From Patescibacteria group bacterium (GTDB lineage Bacteria; Patescibacteriota; Microgenomatia; UBA12405), in NCBI GenBank assembly GCA_018901355.1, contig JAHIEZ010000068.1:1-9871 (forward strand): a stretch of 9,871 nt of DNA, written 5' to 3'. The position numbers and the translations under genes were made by a program. The notes under the pieces were generated by a model. That model was not told where the DNA came from, searched no databases, and saw nothing but the letters and a program-made list of their open reading frames with translations. Shown here one piece after another: positions 1 through 7,009 of the stretch (position 1 is its first letter; each line of letters opens with the position of its first letter).

Positions 1-1011
1 AAAATAGTAGATCTGTCTTTGACGGAGTTTGGGCGAACTTATAAAATGTTGGGAGTAAAAATTGACTATGCTCACGGGGAGTCTTTTTATGTACCAATGC
101 TGACTGAGACGATAAGGGAAATAAAAAAGGCCGGGATAAGCAAAAAAAGCCAAGGGGCGGAAATAGTAGAGTTTGCCAAAATGCCACCGGCCATGATTGA
201 AAAAAGCAACGGGGCCACCACTTATTTTACCCGTGACTTAGCTACGATTGCCTATAGAATAAAAGAGTGGCAACCGGATTTGATGGTCTATGAAGTGGGG
301 GTGGATCAGGAACTTCATTTTAGACAGTTGTTTGAAGTGGCCAGACTGATGGGTTGGACCAAAAAGTGCCGATTGTTCCACGTAGCTCATGGCTTAATCA
401 GATGGAAAGATGCCAAATTTTCTACCCGAAAAGGACAAACTATTCATTTGGAAGAGGTAATCGAAAAAGCAATAGAAAAAGCTAAAATAGCGGCAAAAAA
501 GAGTCAAGTGGTTAAAAGTATGAATGAGGCTCAACGGGAAAAAACTATAGAGGCAGTAGCGGTGGGAGCAATTAAATTGGCAGATTTGATGTCTGACCCC
601 AGAAAAGATGTGGTGTTTGATTGGGAAAGAGTGATGAGCTTGGAGGGAAATTCGGGGCCTTATCTGCAATACACTTATGCCAGAGTAAGAAGTGTCCTGA
701 AAAAAAGTGAGATAAGAGAACAAAAAAACATGGAGGTATACGACGAAAATTGGGTAAAAGAGGAAGAAGTTTTGCTAAGATATTTGGGTCGGTTTGAAGA
801 AAAAATAGTAGAAGCAGGAGAGAGATTTTCACCGGCGGTGCTGGTGGAATATTTGCTTAATTTGGCCCGAATTTATAACGAGTTTTATGCCAAATACAAG
901 ATTATCGGAGAAAAAGAAGAGGTGAGAAGAATTTTTTTGAGTAAGACGACCAGTTCGGTTTTGAAGACAGGACTAGAGCTTTTGGGAATAGAAGCAATAG
1001 AAGAAATGTAA
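1..1011 (+). CDS. argS: Arginyl-tRNA synthetase (ArgRS), C-terminal part; 5' end outside window
   Basis: Charges tRNA-Arg with arginine in the cytoplasm (class I synthetase). The frame is open from base 1, so about 336 C-terminal residues are visible. The TTG at 19 is internal, because the conserved LTEFGRTYKMLGV stretch straddles it. Visible features are the catalytic-domain segment TRDLATIAYRI (window residues about 77-87), the paired element VDQELHFRQLF (about 101-111), and HVAHGLIRWKDAKFSTRKG. Its STRKG (residues 141-145) stands in for the KMSKS loop, as in many ArgRS. The C-terminal DALR anticodon-binding domain starts near GPYLQYTYARVRS (about residues 219-231) and ends with a normal-looking terminus. 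The TAA stop lies 5 nt from the stop of the convergent lon gene, with no clear terminator between them. The KMSKS-like variant and DALR domain make ArgRS the only good candidate. Confidence 0.95.
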   Translation, partial: KIVDLSLTEFGRTYKMLGVKIDYAHGESFYVPMLTETIREIKKAGISKKSQGAEIVEFAKMPPAMIEKSNGATTYFTRDLATIAYRIKEWQPDLMVYEVGVDQELHFRQLFEVARLMGWTKKCRLFHVAHGLIRWKDAKFSTRKGQTIHLEEVIEKAIEKAKIAAKKSQVVKSMNEAQREKTIEAVAVGAIKLADLMSDPRKDVVFDWERVMSLEGNSGPYLQYTYARVRSVLKKSEIREQKNMEVYDENWVKEEEVLLRYLGRFEEKIVEAGERFSPAVLVEYLLNLARIYNEFYAKYKIIGEKEEVRRIFLSKTTSSVLKTGLELLGIEAIEEM

Positions 1012-1016
1012 TTTCT

Positions 1017-3371
1017 TTAGGCAAAAATGTATTTATAGATTTCGGCGTATTGACTGACGGGAATGAACTTTATGTCTTTTTTGATAACGGCAGGAATATC
1101 TATCAGGGATTTTTTGTTGTCGAAAGGGAAAAAGATGGTGTTTAGTCCGGCCCGATGAGCGGCGATGGCTTTTTCCTTAAGACCGCCAATTTCCAAAACA
1201 TTACCCCGGAGAGTAACCTCGCCGGTCATACCAATATGTCTGGGAATGGCTTTGCCGGTGAGGGCGGAAACCAGAGCGGTGGTGATGGCGGTGCCGGCAG
1301 AAGGACCATCTTTGGGAATGGCGCCTTGGGGGACATGGATATGGAGATCTATTTTACTGAAATTTTGTTTGATGCCAAATTTATTAGCTTGAGAACGAAC
1401 ATAGGAAAGGGCGGCGGCACAGGATTCTTTCATGACCGAACCCAATTTGCCGGTTAGAATTAGCTTGCCATGACCGGGCATAACATTGACCTCGATGGAT
1501 AAAATTTCGCCGCCGACAGAAGTCCAGGCCAAACCGGTAGAAACTCCAACTTGATCTTTTTTTTCTTTAAGCTGAGAGGAAAATTTTTGAGGCCCCAAAA
1601 AGCGAGCTAAAACGGTTTTATCGTTTAGGTTGACTCTTTTTTTCTTAGAAACGATGATAGTTTTGGCGGTTTTTCTAAAAAGACGGGCAAAAACTCTTTC
1701 TAACTCTCTGACACCGGCTTCCCGGGTATATTTATCAATTAGAAAATTGATAGTAGCGTCTTTTAGAGGAGAAATATGATTTAAATCAAGACCATTGGCT
1801 TTTAGTTGTTTTTGAATTAAATATTTTTTGGCGATATGAAATTTTTCCTCCTGGGTATAACTGGAAAAATCGATAATTTCCAAACGATCCCGAAGAGGAC
1901 CGGGAACGGTGGAAAGAACATTGCCGGTTAAGATGAAAAAAACCCGGGATAAGTCGAGAGGAAAATCAAGATAGTGATCGGTAAACTCGCGGTTTTGCTC
2001 AGGATCAAGAGTCTCTAAAAGAGCGGCGGAGGGATCGCCGCGATAATCGGCGCCGACTTTGTCGACTTCATCGAGCATAAAAACCGGATTGAAACTACCG
2101 GCGTGTTGCAAGCCCTTGACGATACGACCGGGCATAGCCCCAACGTAGGTACGACGATGGCCTCTAATTTCAGCCTCATCTCTAATGCCACCCAAAGAGG
2201 CTCTGACAAATTTACGGCCCAAGGCCCTGGCAATAGATTTACCGAGTGAGGTTTTACCGACGCCGGGAGGGCCAATAAAACAAAGAATATTGGAAGTAGA
2301 GCCGTCTTCGGCTTTTTTTTGTTTGGCCTTCATCTGGAGTACAGCCAAATGCTCGAGAATTCTTTCTTTGACCGGTTTTAGGCCGTAATGATCTTCGTTT
2401 AGATTTTTTTGGGCTTTTTTGATCTCAACATGGGCACTGTCATATTTTCCCCAAGGTAAATCTACCACCGTGTCCAAGTAAGTTCTGATGTAACTGGACT
2501 CAGGAGCCATGGGACCCATTTGGGCCAATCTTTCGTATTCTTTTTTGCAGTCTTTTTTGATTTCGAGAGGCATTTTGGAGTTTTTTATTTTTGCCTCCAA
2601 ACCATTGAACTGGGAAGAACTTTTTTTGCCTAATTTTTTTAACTCCACTTCTATTTGGCGTTTTCTTTCTTCCAAGACATTCCTTTTCATACCGGTATTG
2701 AATTTTTCCTGGGTTTTTTTCTCAATTGATTTTTCCAACTGGGCCACTTTTATTTCTCTAATAAGATATTCGGTAACGATTTTTAGTCTTTGACTAACCA
2801 GGAGGGTCTCTAAAAGTTTTTGTTTTTCCCCAATTTTGGCATTAACACTAAAACTGGCTTGATCGGCTAAATCGGAGCTGGAAACACCACCGCTTAACTG
2901 CATCATGGCCGGCAGGTCGAACTGGCGTCCCATGGAAAAAGCCCTTCTGAGCTGACTTAAAAGGGCCTCGGCTGATTGTCTAACCTCGGCTACCGGCTCG
3001 GGAATGGTGGGAAGATCAACAAATTCGGCAATATAGAAAGGAGCGGTTTGGGTAATTTTAGTAATGTTTACCCGGGAAAGACCGCGAACAACGGCGTGGA
3101 GAGTGCCATCACTGCGTAAAACATGTTGAATTTTGGCCAAAACACCAACTGAGTAAAGATCGTTTAGCTCGGGCTTATCGGTTTTGACACTTTGCTGAGT
3201 AGTAATGATGACTAAACCATTGCTATTGTCATAAGCGTGAACAAGAGCATTGCCGGAACTTTTACGACCAAAAAAAAGAGAAGTTTCGACTGAGGGAAAT
3301 AAAATGACGTTGCGAAGAGGAATAAGAGGTAGGCTTTTTTTGATTGGTTGAATTGGGGCTGTCTTGAGCAT
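1017..3371 (-). CDS. lon: ATP-dependent Lon protease (endopeptidase La)
   Basis: Cytoplasmic AAA+ serine protease that degrades misfolded and regulatory proteins. With the start at 3371 it has 784 residues, the usual LonA length. Order of domains: N-terminal substrate-binding domain from LPLIPLRNVILFP (about residues 14-26); charged, probably coiled-coil linker (about 205-285); AAA+ module with Walker A GPPGVGKT (367-374) and Walker B FMLDEVDK (431-438); and C-terminal protease domain. The latter carries Ser691 in PKDGPSAG and Lys734 in GGLKEK, 43 residues apart as in E. coli S679/K722. The frame stays open 43 codons further upstream, but those codons are hydrophobic, resemble no Lon N-terminus, and would run into era and its promoter. 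The ATG at 3371 also sits right behind a good promoter (3379-3407). All catalytic residues are intact. Confidence 0.97.
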   Translation of the reverse strand: MLKTAPIQPIKKSLPLIPLRNVILFPSVETSLFFGRKSSGNALVHAYDNSNGLVIITTQQSVKTDKPELNDLYSVGVLAKIQHVLRSDGTLHAVVRGLSRVNITKITQTAPFYIAEFVDLPTIPEPVAEVRQSAEALLSQLRRAFSMGRQFDLPAMMQLSGGVSSSDLADQASFSVNAKIGEKQKLLETLLVSQRLKIVTEYLIREIKVAQLEKSIEKKTQEKFNTGMKRNVLEERKRQIEVELKKLGKKSSSQFNGLEAKIKNSKMPLEIKKDCKKEYERLAQMGPMAPESSYIRTYLDTVVDLPWGKYDSAHVEIKKAQKNLNEDHYGLKPVKERILEHLAVLQMKAKQKKAEDGSTSNILCFIGPPGVGKTSLGKSIARALGRKFVRASLGGIRDEAEIRGHRRTYVGAMPGRIVKGLQHAGSFNPVFMLDEVDKVGADYRGDPSAALLETLDPEQNREFTDHYLDFPLDLSRVFFILTGNVLSTVPGPLRDRLEIIDFSSYTQEEKFHIAKKYLIQKQLKANGLDLNHISPLKDATINFLIDKYTREAGVRELERVFARLFRKTAKTIIVSKKKRVNLNDKTVLARFLGPQKFSSQLKEKKDQVGVSTGLAWTSVGGEILSIEVNVMPGHGKLILTGKLGSVMKESCAAALSYVRSQANKFGIKQNFSKIDLHIHVPQGAIPKDGPSAGTAITTALVSALTGKAIPRHIGMTGEVTLRGNVLEIGGLKEKAIAAHRAGLNTIFFPFDNKKSLIDIPAVIKKDIKFIPVSQYAEIYKYIFA

Positions 3372-3378
3372 ATTTAGC

Positions 3379-3407
3379 AGTCTAACATCGTGTCTGCCAG
3401 ATGTCAA
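3379..3407 (-). promoter_or_regulatory. Predicted sigma70-type promoter of lon
   Basis: Read on the minus strand, a perfect -35 TTGACA (3407-3402) is followed by a 17-nt spacer and TAGACT as -10 (3384-3379, four of six consensus bases). A start site 7 nt past the -10 falls at about 3372, next to the lon ATG at 3371, so the transcript would be leaderless. No heat-shock operator (HrcA/CIRCE or CtsR type) is visible. Confidence 0.6.
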
Positions 3408-3427
3408 CGATAAAAGGACTAATAAAG

Positions 3428-3433
3428 TATAAT
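3428..3433 (+). promoter_or_regulatory. Predicted -10 box of era
   Basis: Perfect TATAAT, 9 nt upstream of the era ATG. The expected start site is about 3440, giving a leader of roughly 3 nt. I see no good -35 at 16-18 nt spacing. The box lies about 20 bp beyond the lon -35 on the opposite strand, so the two divergent promoters share one 71-bp interval. Confidence 0.55.
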
Positions 3434-3442
3434 ACAGCAGAG

Positions 3443-4336
3443 ATGAATAAAAAATACGGCAGAGTAGTGATTTTGGGCAGGCCAAACACGGGTAAATCAA
3501 CTTTGTTAAATGCGATTATGGGACAAAAAGTGGCCATTACCTCTCCCCTACCCCAAACCACCAGAAAAAGCCGAAGGGTGGTTTATAAGAGCGAAAAAGG
3601 AAAAATAATTTTTTCCGATACTCCGGGAATTATGGGTAAGGTAGTGGATATTGTAGGTAAAAAAATTAACCTGGAAGCGCCAAAAGAGCTGGTAGGAGCT
3701 GATTTAATTTTGATGCTGGTGGATTTATCCCGGGAAAAAACTGAAGAAGAAAATAAAGTCATCGGCTTGGTCAGAAAAATGGAGGTGCCAAAAATTTTGG
3801 TTTACAACAAAAGCGATTTGATAGAAACGGAAAACAAACACTTGGCTTCGTATGAATGGATGGAGGAAGAATTTGACCGGTTTATCAGCATCAGCGCTCT
3901 AAAAGAAACACACGTCAAGGGACTAATTAATATAATTTTTGAATTATTACCGGAAAAAAGCAGAAAAGGAATAAAAGAAGAAATCGAATCGAGAGAAAAT
4001 GACAAAAAACCAGCCATGGGGATAAATTCGACAGAATATGTAGAAGAGCTGATCAGGGAAAAATGCTATTTGTGTCTAAGACAGGAAGTGCCCTATTCGG
4101 TGGCGGTGGAGGTGGCCAGTATTGAAGATAAAGGAAAAATGATAGTGATTAGGGCGGAAATATTGACCAAAGAAGAACGCTATAAAAAAATGATAATTGG
4201 CAGTAGAGGCAGAAAAATTAAACAAATCGGAACCGCCACCAGAAAAGAGCTGGAGCTAATGGCGGGAAGAAAGATATTTTTGGATTTGGAAGTGAGAGTA
4301 GACAAACACTGGCCGGAAAGACTTTTAGAAAAATGA
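3443..4336 (+). CDS. era: GTPase Era, 30S ribosome assembly factor
   Basis: GTP-binding protein that binds the 3' end of 16S rRNA during small-subunit maturation. It has 297 residues, close to the usual ~300. The G-domain shows G1 GRPNTGKST (residues 12-20; the usual V is T), the PQTTR switch-I segment (37-41), G3 DTPG (59-62), G4 NKSD (122-125) and G5 SAL (151-153). A C-terminal KH domain follows, with the loop GSRGRKIKQIG (253-263). Starting at 3443 gives MNKKYGRVVILG, which leads straight into the first beta strand. An in-frame ATG at 3401 would add 14 residues absent from Era proteins and would overlap the lon -35. The gene ends in TGA, 12 nt before mscL. Both genes are in the same frame with no other stop between them, but the Era domain is complete at the TGA. 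Confidence 0.96.
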   Translation: MNKKYGRVVILGRPNTGKSTLLNAIMGQKVAITSPLPQTTRKSRRVVYKSEKGKIIFSDTPGIMGKVVDIVGKKINLEAPKELVGADLILMLVDLSREKTEEENKVIGLVRKMEVPKILVYNKSDLIETENKHLASYEWMEEEFDRFISISALKETHVKGLINIIFELLPEKSRKGIKEEIESRENDKKPAMGINSTEYVEELIREKCYLCLRQEVPYSVAVEVASIEDKGKMIVIRAEILTKEERYKKMIIGSRGRKIKQIGTATRKELELMAGRKIFLDLEVRVDKHWPERLLEK

Positions 4337-4342
4337 TATATT
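4337..4342 (+). promoter_or_regulatory. Possible -10 box of mscL
   Basis: TATATT begins immediately after the era TGA and ends 6 nt before the mscL ATG, so the predicted start site is the A of that ATG (4349). No recognisable -35 is present at normal spacing. mscL could instead be co-transcribed with era, in which case it would have a 12-nt intergenic stretch without a ribosome-binding site. Confidence 0.35.
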
Positions 4343-4348
4343 GCTAAT

Positions 4349-4690
4349 ATGATAGAGAAAGGCAAAAAAATACTGACAAAAGCTGAAGAGAATAAAAGGG
4401 AATTTGTCGAGTTTTTGACGAAATATAATGTGATTCAGTTGGCGGTGGGAGTGGTAATCGGAACGGCAGTAAAAGATTTGGTCAGCTCAATTGCCAGTAA
4501 TTTAATCATGCCGGTGGTAGGACTGGTAACACCGCAAGGATCTTGGCAAAGCTGGGCGATAAAACTGGGAGGGTCAGAATTTAGACTGGGACTGCTAATT
4601 TCCAGTTTTTTGGATTTTTTGATTATCGCCCTGGTGGTATTTGTGGTCTTAAAAAAGATTTTGAAAATGGATCCGGATGCTAAAAAATAA
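4349..4690 (+). CDS. mscL: Large-conductance mechanosensitive channel, MscL family (short form)
   Basis: Inner-membrane pore that opens under membrane tension to release solutes during osmotic downshock; the family works as homopentamers. The 113-residue product shows an N-terminal charged amphipathic segment (1-25) and the MscL signature around the first, pore-lining helix: NVIQLAVGVVIGTAVKDLV (27-45), then IMPVVGLV (53-60). A short periplasmic loop (61-77) and a second membrane helix (about 78-101) containing FLDFLIIALVVFVVLKKIL follow. It ends only about 10 residues after that helix. E. coli MscL has 136 residues and a cytoplasmic C-terminal helix bundle, which is missing here; that bundle is known to be dispensable for gating in E. 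coli. The stop codon abuts the stop codon of the convergent obg gene with no base between. The family call is firm; channel activity is inferred. Confidence 0.88.
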   Translation: MIEKGKKILTKAEENKREFVEFLTKYNVIQLAVGVVIGTAVKDLVSSIASNLIMPVVGLVTPQGSWQSWAIKLGGSEFRLGLLISSFLDFLIIALVVFVVLKKILKMDPDAKK

Positions 4691-5641
4691 CTAAAGTTTT
4701 TGGGAAAGAAGGAGGTTTAATTTTTTGAGGCTATCATCGTCGATGATAGAAACATAGAGATCGGGCTTGAGAAAATCGAACTTGGCTTTTAAATTTTTCC
4801 GAGAATCATAGAGATCAGACTTGGTAATAAGAAGGAGTTGGGGTTTTTTTAGAAGAGCAGAGCTGTAATTTTTTAGTTCCTGGCGAATAATTTTGTAATC
4901 GGAAGCAGGATCAAGAGATTCGGCGGAAAGACAATGAACAAGAAGGCTGGTCCTTTCGATGTGACGCAAAAATTTATCCCCCAAACCCTTACCGGAAGAC
5001 GCCCCCTCAATTAATCCGGGAATATCGGCTAAAATATGTTTGCTTTTGGTAACACCCAGATTTGGTTCGAGGGTGGTAAAAGCATAGGCGCCAATACGAA
5101 CGTTGGAAGAGGTAAGCTCATTTAAAAGACTACTTTTGCCGGCATTGGGAAGACCGATAAGGCCGGCATTGGCGATAAGCTTGAGCTGCAAAAAAAGTTT
5201 TTTGACGGCGGTGGTTTGACCGGGCTGAAACTCCTGAGGAGTAGTGTTGATGGAAGATCGATAAGTATAATTACCCCGACCACCGCGACCACCTTTGGCA
5301 ATCATGAGCTTCTGGCCTAAAGAGGTAAACTCTAAACTGGTACCGTTGTCGTAATTAACGACAGTACCCAAGGGAACTTTTAGAACTAAATCGGACTGGT
5401 TTTTGCCGGTTTTTTTGTTGGATCCGCCCTTGTCACCGTTTAAGGCAAAAAACTTTTTTTGATGACGAAACTGGGAAAGAAGACTAATGTCGGAATCGGC
5501 CACAAAATAAATAGAGCCACCGGCGCCACCGTTTCCACCATCGGGACCGCCACGGGGACGATGAGCGTCACTATAAAAGTGAACGTTGCCATTTCCTCCG
5601 TCTCCGGCCTTAACAGAAATGCGAACTTCATCGATTAGCAT
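4691..5641 (-). CDS. obg: GTPase Obg/CgtA, 50S ribosome assembly factor
   Basis: Ribosome-associated GTPase for large-subunit assembly and growth control. It has 316 residues. The glycine-rich Obg fold comes first (residues 1 to about 158), with repeats such as GPDGGNGGAGGS (32-43) and GGRGGRGN (117-124). The G-domain follows: G1 GLPNAGKSS (163-171), switch I FTTLEPNLG (188-196), G3 DIPGL (206-210), and G4 as TKSD (273-276) where most Obg proteins have NKxD. The recognisable G5 SA element is replaced by SII. The protein ends with the G-domain and lacks the extra C-terminal domain found in many Obg proteins. It is the last gene of the minus-strand run, starting 1 nt after the thioredoxin stop (5643). 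No Shine-Dalgarno precedes the ATG, so translation coupled to thioredoxin is likely. Confidence 0.95.
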   Translation of the reverse strand: MLIDEVRISVKAGDGGNGNVHFYSDAHRPRGGPDGGNGGAGGSIYFVADSDISLLSQFRHQKKFFALNGDKGGSNKKTGKNQSDLVLKVPLGTVVNYDNGTSLEFTSLGQKLMIAKGGRGGRGNYTYRSSINTTPQEFQPGQTTAVKKLFLQLKLIANAGLIGLPNAGKSSLLNELTSSNVRIGAYAFTTLEPNLGVTKSKHILADIPGLIEGASSGKGLGDKFLRHIERTSLLVHCLSAESLDPASDYKIIRQELKNYSSALLKKPQLLLITKSDLYDSRKNLKAKFDFLKPDLYVSIIDDDSLKKLNLLLSQKL

Positions 5642-5642
5642 A

Positions 5643-5951
5643 TTATTTTAGAGCATTAAGATAATCTTGTTTGGCGCGAAGACCGATGAGAGTATCAACC
5701 ACTTTGCCGTTTTGAAAAATAAGGACGGCAGGAATGGATGAGATGGCATAATCTTGAGCCAAAGAGGCATTTTCATCGATATTGACCTTGACAATCTTGA
5801 ACTGTTTGTTTTCGTCAGCAATTTCCTCAATAACGGGCCCGAGCATTTGGCAGGGACCGCACCAAGGAGCCCAAAAATCGACCAGGACTTTGCCTTCGGC
5901 CTCAAGCACTTCGGTTTTAAAATTGTTTGAATTTCCTTCTATGTGTGGCAT
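5643..5951 (-). CDS. trxA: Thioredoxin
   Basis: Cytoplasmic thiol-disulfide reductant. It has 102 residues, normal for a single-domain thioredoxin. The active site WCGPC (residues 30-34) lies in DFWAPWCGPCQ. The buried Asp25 and the cis-proline Pro74 (SSIPAVLIF) are present, as is the later NGKVVDTLIG strand-turn. There is no signal peptide or membrane anchor, so it is a cytosolic TrxA type rather than a secreted TlpA/ResA type. It lies 14 nt after dus and 1 nt before obg. An extended -10 (5965-5973) overlaps the dus stop codon and could give it extra transcription independent of the upstream genes. No thioredoxin reductase is visible in the window, so the electron donor is unknown. Confidence 0.95.
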   Translation of the reverse strand: MPHIEGNSNNFKTEVLEAEGKVLVDFWAPWCGPCQMLGPVIEEIADENKQFKIVKVNIDENASLAQDYAISSIPAVLIFQNGKVVDTLIGLRAKQDYLNALK

Positions 5952-5968
5952 AATTTAATTTTAAATTA
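5951..5968. repeat. 8-bp AT-only inverted repeat at the thioredoxin start
   Basis: TAATTTAA (5951-5958) and TTAAATTA (5961-5968) form a perfect inverted repeat with a 2-nt centre. It fills the gap between dus and the thioredoxin ATG and overlaps the predicted -10. It could be an operator or simply AT-rich spacer. Such low-complexity palindromes arise easily by chance. Confidence 0.35.
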
Positions 5969-5973
5969 TAACA
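5965..5973 (-). promoter_or_regulatory. Extended -10 promoter in front of thioredoxin
   Basis: Minus strand TGTTATAAT is a perfect TATAAT with an upstream TGn extension, which can work without a good -35. The hexamer covers the dus TAA stop. The expected start site is about 5958, giving a leader of about 7 nt before the ATG at 5951. It would be an internal promoter for trxA-obg. Confidence 0.5.
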
Positions 5974-7009
5974 CGAAGTCTTTTTCTAATTTTAACAGCC
6001 CCGGCAGGGAATTGACGGCAACTAAACGGGCTCTAAGCTTTTTGGCCTGAGGATGGCCCAGGGTATAACTGAGAAAATGATGCCTCAAAGGCTCAAAGCG
6101 ACGAAGAGGAAAAGTATCAAGATAAATTTGAGTGTGAAGAAGCATGACAGAAAATTTTTCGGCCCAAGTGGCAGAACGGTTGGCAAAAAGCCAAGGATTG
6201 CCAACGGCGGCTCGACCGATTAAAGCACCGGAAGTGCCGTATTTTTGACAAAAATCAAGAGCCTGACGACGAGAAACTAGATCACCATTACCCCAAAGTT
6301 TTGTCCGGGTAGAACTGACTAGTTTACCGGCTTTGGCAATTTCTGACCAAGAAGCCAGACCGGCATAGCCCTGAGAAAGAGTGCGACCGTGGAGAGTAAT
6401 AAAATCAAGCGGATGTTTTAAGAGATGGGAAATCCATTTTTCGGTAACGGGTTTATCAAGACCGAGTCTAGTTTTGACCGAAATAGTAGGAGAAGCATAT
6501 TTTTTCGAAATAAAAGATGAGAATTTTTGGTTGCGAAGGATAACCTTTTTAATTTTTTCCGGCAAGGCAAGAGATTGGAGGGAAAGATTTTTTTTGTACT
6601 CCCCTACTCCGGCAAAAACGGCCAAGATAATCTCGGAAGCCAACTTTGGTTTGGCAATCAGGGCGGCACCGGAACCATGATTGGTGACGGTCTTAGCAGG
6701 ACAACCCATATTGATCTCGATACCATCGAAGCCTAAATGACAAAGAATTTGGGAAGCGGAAAAAAAGGCGTCGGGATCTTTACCAAAAAGCTGAGCAACG
6801 ACAGGGCGTTGGTTGGGACTAAAAAGCAACTGATCGTAGAGCTTGACGCCACCGCGACTGATACCTTCGGCGCTGACAAACTCGGTAAATAAAATATCCG
6901 GTTTGGCAATTTGAGCTTGAATTTGACGAAAAGGATAATCGGTAACACCGTCCATGGGCGACAAACCAATTAGCGGCTGTTTTTGGGTTAATAACCGGGA
7001 TAAATTCAT
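5966..7009 (-). CDS. dus: tRNA-dihydrouridine synthase (Dus family)
   Basis: FMN-dependent, NADPH-using enzyme that reduces uridine to dihydrouridine in tRNA D-loops. It has 347 residues. The TIM-barrel start is PLIGLSPMDGVTDYPFR (12-28). The catalytic cysteine is C103 in NMGCPAK, and the family residues K179 (SVKTRLG) and H207 (LHGRT) are present. The FMN phosphate-binding part is WGNGD (239-243) and GALIGRAAVGNPWLF (261-275). Compared with the typical layout there is an extra lysine-rich stretch at about 137-172, between the strand after the catalytic Cys and the SVKTRLG strand. The C-terminal helical domain is short. The start codon overlaps the RRM gene's stop as ATGA, and no Shine-Dalgarno is present, so coupled translation is likely. 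I cannot assign the DusA, B or C subtype or the target position. Confidence 0.93.
   Translation of the reverse strand: MNLSRLLTQKQPLIGLSPMDGVTDYPFRQIQAQIAKPDILFTEFVSAEGISRGGVKLYDQLLFSPNQRPVVAQLFGKDPDAFFSASQILCHLGFDGIEINMGCPAKTVTNHGSGAALIAKPKLASEIILAVFAGVGEYKKNLSLQSLALPEKIKKVILRNQKFSSFISKKYASPTISVKTRLGLDKPVTEKWISHLLKHPLDFITLHGRTLSQGYAGLASWSEIAKAGKLVSSTRTKLWGNGDLVSRRQALDFCQKYGTSGALIGRAAVGNPWLFANRSATWAEKFSVMLLHTQIYLDTFPLRRFEPLRHHFLSYTLGHPQAKKLRARLVAVNSLPGLLKLEKDFVL

Noticed and set aside
1155..1457. Glycine-rich plus-strand open frames inside lon
   Set aside because: They are shadows of the lon protease domain on the opposite strand, with no start signal and low-complexity composition.
3372..3500. 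A 43-codon upstream extension of lon, giving 827 residues
   Set aside because: The added residues resemble no Lon N-terminus and overlap the era start and both promoters. The ATG at 3371 gives the standard 784-residue Lon.
4334..4351. In-frame era-mscL fusion if TGA were read as glycine (no other stop between them)
   Set aside because: Era is complete at the TGA, the RRM gene also ends in TGA, and no conserved protein here has an internal TGA, so the standard code fits.
4682..4701. Possible bidirectional terminator at the mscL/obg junction (A-run, ACTaaAGT, T-run)
   Set aside because: The core stem is only 3 bp with a bulge before the A/T pairing; too weak to call.
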